The notes below the pieces were generated by a model that saw only the letters and a list, made by a program, of their open reading frames with translations, did not search any database and had not been told where the DNA came from. This document shows, one piece after another, positions 12,580-14,923 of a stretch of 14,923 nt of DNA. Position 1 is the stretch's first letter. Each line of letters opens with the position of its first letter. The stretch is from Candidatus Saccharimonadia bacterium (lineage in GTDB: Bacteria > Patescibacteriota > Saccharimonadia > Saccharimonadales > Saccharimonadaceae), in assembly GCA_023257755.1 (NCBI GenBank), contig JALRBM010000099.1, forward strand, positions 1-14,923, written 5' to 3'. The translations under genes were made by a program, and so were the position numbers.

Positions 12580-13017
12580 TTATTTAACCTCAACTTTCTC
12601 TGGCGTCTGGGCGGTGTGCGAGTGGTCGTTTCCTGCAAAGACACGAAGACGCTTCATGCGTTCTGCGGCCAGCTTGTTCTTAGGAAGCATGCCCTTTACC
12701 GCTTCTTCAATGATGCGTTCTGGGAACTTCGCGCGCACTTCGGCAAGTGTCGCATCCTTGATGCCGCCTGGGAATCCAGTGTGGTGGTAGTACACCTTCC
12801 CCTTTTCTTTATTACCAGTGACAACCGCTTCGCGAGCATTGATAACGACGACATAGTCACCGCCATCAATGTGCGGAGTGTAGCTTGGTTTGTACTTGCC
12901 GGTCAGATAGGTGGCAATTTGGGTAGCGATGCGACCAAGCGGAGCTTCGCTTGCATCAACGAGGATCCAGCGACGAGTGACTTCGCTCGGTTTTTGGGAG
13001 TAGGTTTTTGCGTTCAT
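12580..13017 (-). CDS. rplM: Large ribosomal subunit protein uL13
   Basis: A 145-residue protein with the uL13 landmarks WILVDASEAPLGRIATQIA (18-36), LTGKYKPSYTPHIDGGDYV, the signature VYYHHTGFPGGIK near residue 75, and AVKGMLPKNKLAAERMKRLR near 108-127. It is an early-assembling 50S protein bound to 23S rRNA. The start shares one base with the rplQ stop (TAATG), and GAGGAGGT lies about ten bases upstream inside rplQ. Confidence 0.98.
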   Translation of the reverse strand: MNAKTYSQKPSEVTRRWILVDASEAPLGRIATQIATYLTGKYKPSYTPHIDGGDYVVVINAREAVVTGNKEKGKVYYHHTGFPGGIKDATLAEVRAKFPERIIEEAVKGMLPKNKLAAERMKRLRVFAGNDHSHTAQTPEKVEVK

Positions 13018-13412
13018 TAGGCTTTTACCTCCTCTTTCTTAGGAGCGGCCGTCAGCTCGTCGACAAACTCGATCGACGCCATCTGCGCGCCGTCACCGAC
13101 ACGAAGTCGGGTTCGAGTAACGCGGACGTGTCCGCTGGTTCGCGCTGTAAGCTGCGGAGCGATTTCGTCCACCAACTTGAAGGCGGCTGCCTGGGTGCTA
13201 AGACCGGCAATGACCATGCGTCGGTTCGCAAGGTCGCCCTTTTTAGCCTTAGTGATTAATTTTTCAATATAACGCACGAGCTCTTTGGCCTTTGGCAGCG
13301 TCGTTTCAATCTTGCCGTGTTCGACAAGGCTGGTCGCCAGACCTTTTAGCAGTGCGCGGCGCTGATCGCGTTCGCGACCAAACTTGCGCCCTTTGTATCC
13401 GTGTCGATGCAT
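13017..13412 (-). CDS. rplQ: Large ribosomal subunit protein bL17
   Basis: A 131-residue protein opening with MHRHGYKGRKFGRERDQRRAL, then LATSLVEHGKIETTLPKAKELV and the two-strand C-terminal part (GHVRVTRTRLRVGDGAQMASIEFVD, seen here at about 94-118), ending in a short charged tail. bL17 sits at the polypeptide exit of the large subunit. Its start shares one base with the rpoA stop (TAATG), the classic rpoA-rplQ order. Confidence 0.98.
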   Translation of the reverse strand: MHRHGYKGRKFGRERDQRRALLKGLATSLVEHGKIETTLPKAKELVRYIEKLITKAKKGDLANRRMVIAGLSTQAAAFKLVDEIAPQLTARTSGHVRVTRTRLRVGDGAQMASIEFVDELTAAPKKEEVKA

Positions 13413-14335
13413 TAGAGTTCAAGCTCCGCTAGTTTATCTTTAACTTCGTCGAGAGCCTTTGAACCAAAGCCTTTCAGCTCGCGCAGATCTTGTTCGCTGA
13501 GGGTTACAAGGTCGTGAACCGTGCGAATCTCGTTGTTGATCAGCGCATTTGCCGTACGGGCAGTAAGGTTTAGCTCTTCAATAGGGGTGTTTAGCTCGCT
13601 GGCCTCCTCCTCATTTACCTGGCCGAGTGCAGGCGCAGACTCAACAGTCGTGCTGCCGGCAAGAGCCGTGTACTGGTTAACGAGGATTGCGGCTGCCTCT
13701 TCAAAAGCTTCGCGGGGGCTCATTGAACCGTCTGTTTCAACAGTCAATGCGAGCTTATCAAGGTTGGTTTCCTGGCCGACACGCGTGCTATCAACTTTGT
13801 AGCGCACGCGAAGTACTGGGGTGAACACCGCGTCAAGGGCAATCATGTCGCTGTGAAGGCGGGATTCGCTTGAGTCCTCGATGGTGCGGTACCCACGGCC
13901 AGATTCGACAACGAGGTCAATGACGACGCTCTTTTTAGGATCATCAACGTTGCAGATAATCTGATCCGGGTTGACGATTTCGACGTCGCCTGAAGTCTTG
14001 ATGTCGCCTGCGACAATCGGACCGGCACCCTTTTTTTCAAGCCGAAGCTCGACAGGCTCGTCGGTGTGAACCTTGACCCGGACGTTCTTGAGGTTAAGCA
14101 TGATGTCGACGACATCTTCTTTGATACCAGGGACAGTCGTAAACTCATGAGTCGCGCCTTCAATACGGAAAGCGACGATTGCACCGCCCTTAATGCTTGA
14201 AAGAAGAACACGGCGAAGACTGTTGCCGAGGGTATTGCCGTAACCGGCGTGAAGTGGCTCGATCACAAAAGTTGCACTTGTGCTACTCTGCTCGTCGATA
14301 CGTGCAAGCGCTGGGTTGTGAATTACTTTAGACAT
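13412..14335 (-). CDS. rpoA: RNA polymerase subunit alpha
   Basis: A 307-residue protein. The N-terminal assembly domain spans about 1-225, with the dimerisation signature LHAGYGNTLGNSLRRVLLSS at 28-47. An acidic linker of about 20 residues follows (VNEEEASELNTPIEE). The C-terminal domain, about 246-307, contains LTARTANAL and LKGFGSKALDEVKDKLAEL, which keep the arginine, asparagine, glycine and lysine that correspond to E. coli Arg265, Asn268, Gly296 and Lys298 for UP-element binding. A good Shine-Dalgarno (AAGGAG) lies about eight bases before the ATG. It follows rpsD after 20 bases and is coupled to rplQ. Confidence 0.99.
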   Translation of the reverse strand: MSKVIHNPALARIDEQSSTSATFVIEPLHAGYGNTLGNSLRRVLLSSIKGGAIVAFRIEGATHEFTTVPGIKEDVVDIMLNLKNVRVKVHTDEPVELRLEKKGAGPIVAGDIKTSGDVEIVNPDQIICNVDDPKKSVVIDLVVESGRGYRTIEDSSESRLHSDMIALDAVFTPVLRVRYKVDSTRVGQETNLDKLALTVETDGSMSPREAFEEAAAILVNQYTALAGSTTVESAPALGQVNEEEASELNTPIEELNLTARTANALINNEIRTVHDLVTLSEQDLRELKGFGSKALDEVKDKLAELEL

Positions 14336-14355
14336 TTCTTATCTCCTTACCCTTC

Positions 14356-14923
14356 TTAACGTGAGTAGTACTCAACGATTAGCTGCTCATTAATGTCTGC
14401 TTCTGCTTCTTCACGCTTAGGAAGTCCGGTAATTTCAATCTTGATCTTCTTTGCGTCGGCCTTTAGCCATGAAAGAGGACCTTGGATTGAGTTTTTTACG
14501 ACGTCATCAAGCTGTGTAAAGTAACCGGATTTGGTGCTCTTAGGACGGACGGTGACGACATCGCCGGGTTTGAGACGGATAGACGGAATGTCAACACGGC
14601 GGTCATTCAACATAAAGTGGCCGTGGCCGACCAACTGGCGAGCAGCGCGGCGTGAAGTGGCAAAACCTGCACGGTATACGGCGTTGTCTAGACGAAGTTC
14701 CAGAAGCTGAAGCAAGTTCTCGCCTGCAAGACCTTCTTTTCGGCGCGAAGCCTCGTTCATGAGACGAGCGAACTGCTTTTCAAGCAGGCCGTAGGTTCGG
14801 CGAACTTTTTGCTTTTCACGAAGCTGAACGGCATAAAGGCTCTGCTTGCCCTGACGGCCGCCAGAGTGCTGGCCTGGAATGCCAGTCTTTTTGGCCATGA
14901 TTTTGTGTGCTTTAGGGTGAAGC
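14356..14923 (-). CDS. rpsD: Small ribosomal subunit protein uS4, N-terminus probably beyond the window
   Basis: The 180 residues from the first visible ATG (14898) contain GIPGQHSGGRQGKQSLYAV (the PPGQHG region), REKQKVRRTYGLLEKQFARL, the S4 RNA-binding domain ENLLQLLELRLDNAVYRAGF with HGHFMLNDRRVDIPS, and the usual C-terminal EQLIVEYYSR. Normal uS4 has about 40 residues before PPGQHG; only about seven follow the ATG at 14898. The frame stays open to the window edge, reading LHPKAHKI just before that ATG, which fits the native uS4 N-terminal region, and no Shine-Dalgarno precedes the ATG. I therefore treat 14898 as an internal methionine and the gene as partial. uS4 nucleates 30S assembly and opens the visible part of the rpsD-rpoA-rplQ-rplM-rpsI operon. 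Confidence 0.93.
   Translation of the reverse strand, partial: LHPKAHKIMAKKTGIPGQHSGGRQGKQSLYAVQLREKQKVRRTYGLLEKQFARLMNEASRRKEGLAGENLLQLLELRLDNAVYRAGFATSRRAARQLVGHGHFMLNDRRVDIPSIRLKPGDVVTVRPKSTKSGYFTQLDDVVKNSIQGPLSWLKADAKKIKIEITGLPKREEAEADINEQLIVEYYSR

Noticed and set aside
1..14923. Recoded UGA (Gly), as in some CPR lineages
   Set aside because: TGA is used as a stop at several well-defined gene ends, including the ATGA junctions, and no conserved protein needs read-through.
1..14923. Insertion sequence, prophage, CRISPR-Cas or defence system
   Set aside because: No transposase, integrase, Cas, nuclease or toxin-antitoxin motif was seen in any frame; the accessory region at 9694-12129 is small and carries none of these.

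Overview
The window looks like a chromosomal stretch of a streamlined bacterium, most likely a Patescibacteria/CPR member close to Saccharibacteria (TM7). That assignment is an inference from compact gene packing (many ATGA and TAATG junctions), the short divergent housekeeping proteins, a GT4–GH57–GH15 cassette and the overall protein style; no marker was searched. TGA ends several genes (for example at 254-256 and 3419-3421), so the UGA-recoded CPR lineages are unlikely. All three tRNA genes encode their own CCA end.

Layout. (1) 1-4104, plus strand: an alpha-glucan cassette made of the end of a GT4 glycosyltransferase, a GH57 hydrolase/transferase, a GH15 glucoamylase-like enzyme and an unrecognised 228-residue protein, joined by overlapping stop/start codons. 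(2) 4117-4890, minus strand: a small two-helix membrane protein, tRNA-Thr(GGT) with its own promoter, and rpmG (bL33) with a terminator. (3) 4862-5475: a divergent promoter region driving the membrane protein leftwards and an unrecognised 156-residue protein rightwards. (4) 5476-5932: a 254-base gap with one inverted repeat, then a promoter, tRNA-Thr(TGT), tRNA-Tyr(GTA) and a bidirectional terminator. (5) 5948-9653, minus strand: a membrane-anchored TPR protein, then (upstream) the coupled operon trpS, RluD-type pseudouridine synthase, and a DNA polymerase III delta-prime-like protein. (6) 9694-12129, minus strand: accessory genes, namely a tiny charged protein, a secreted beta-solenoid membrane protein with a 17-residue repeat, a VOC/PhnB-like protein, and a small gene with strikingly GC-rich codons. 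(7) 12137-14923, minus strand: the end of the ribosomal/RNA polymerase operon rpsD-rpoA-rplQ-rplM-rpsI with a strong terminator.

The translation and transcription machinery (rpsD, rpoA, rplQ, rplM, rpsI, rpmG, three tRNAs, trpS, rRNA pseudouridine synthase) dominates. The alpha-glucan cassette would make and break down a storage or imported glucan. The most notable patterns are several first-in-operon genes whose predicted -10 box sits only 7-11 bases before the start codon with no Shine-Dalgarno (probable leaderless or near-leaderless mRNAs), the orphan fourth member of the glucan cassette, the secreted bactofilin-like solenoid, and the compositionally foreign small gene at 11767-12042.
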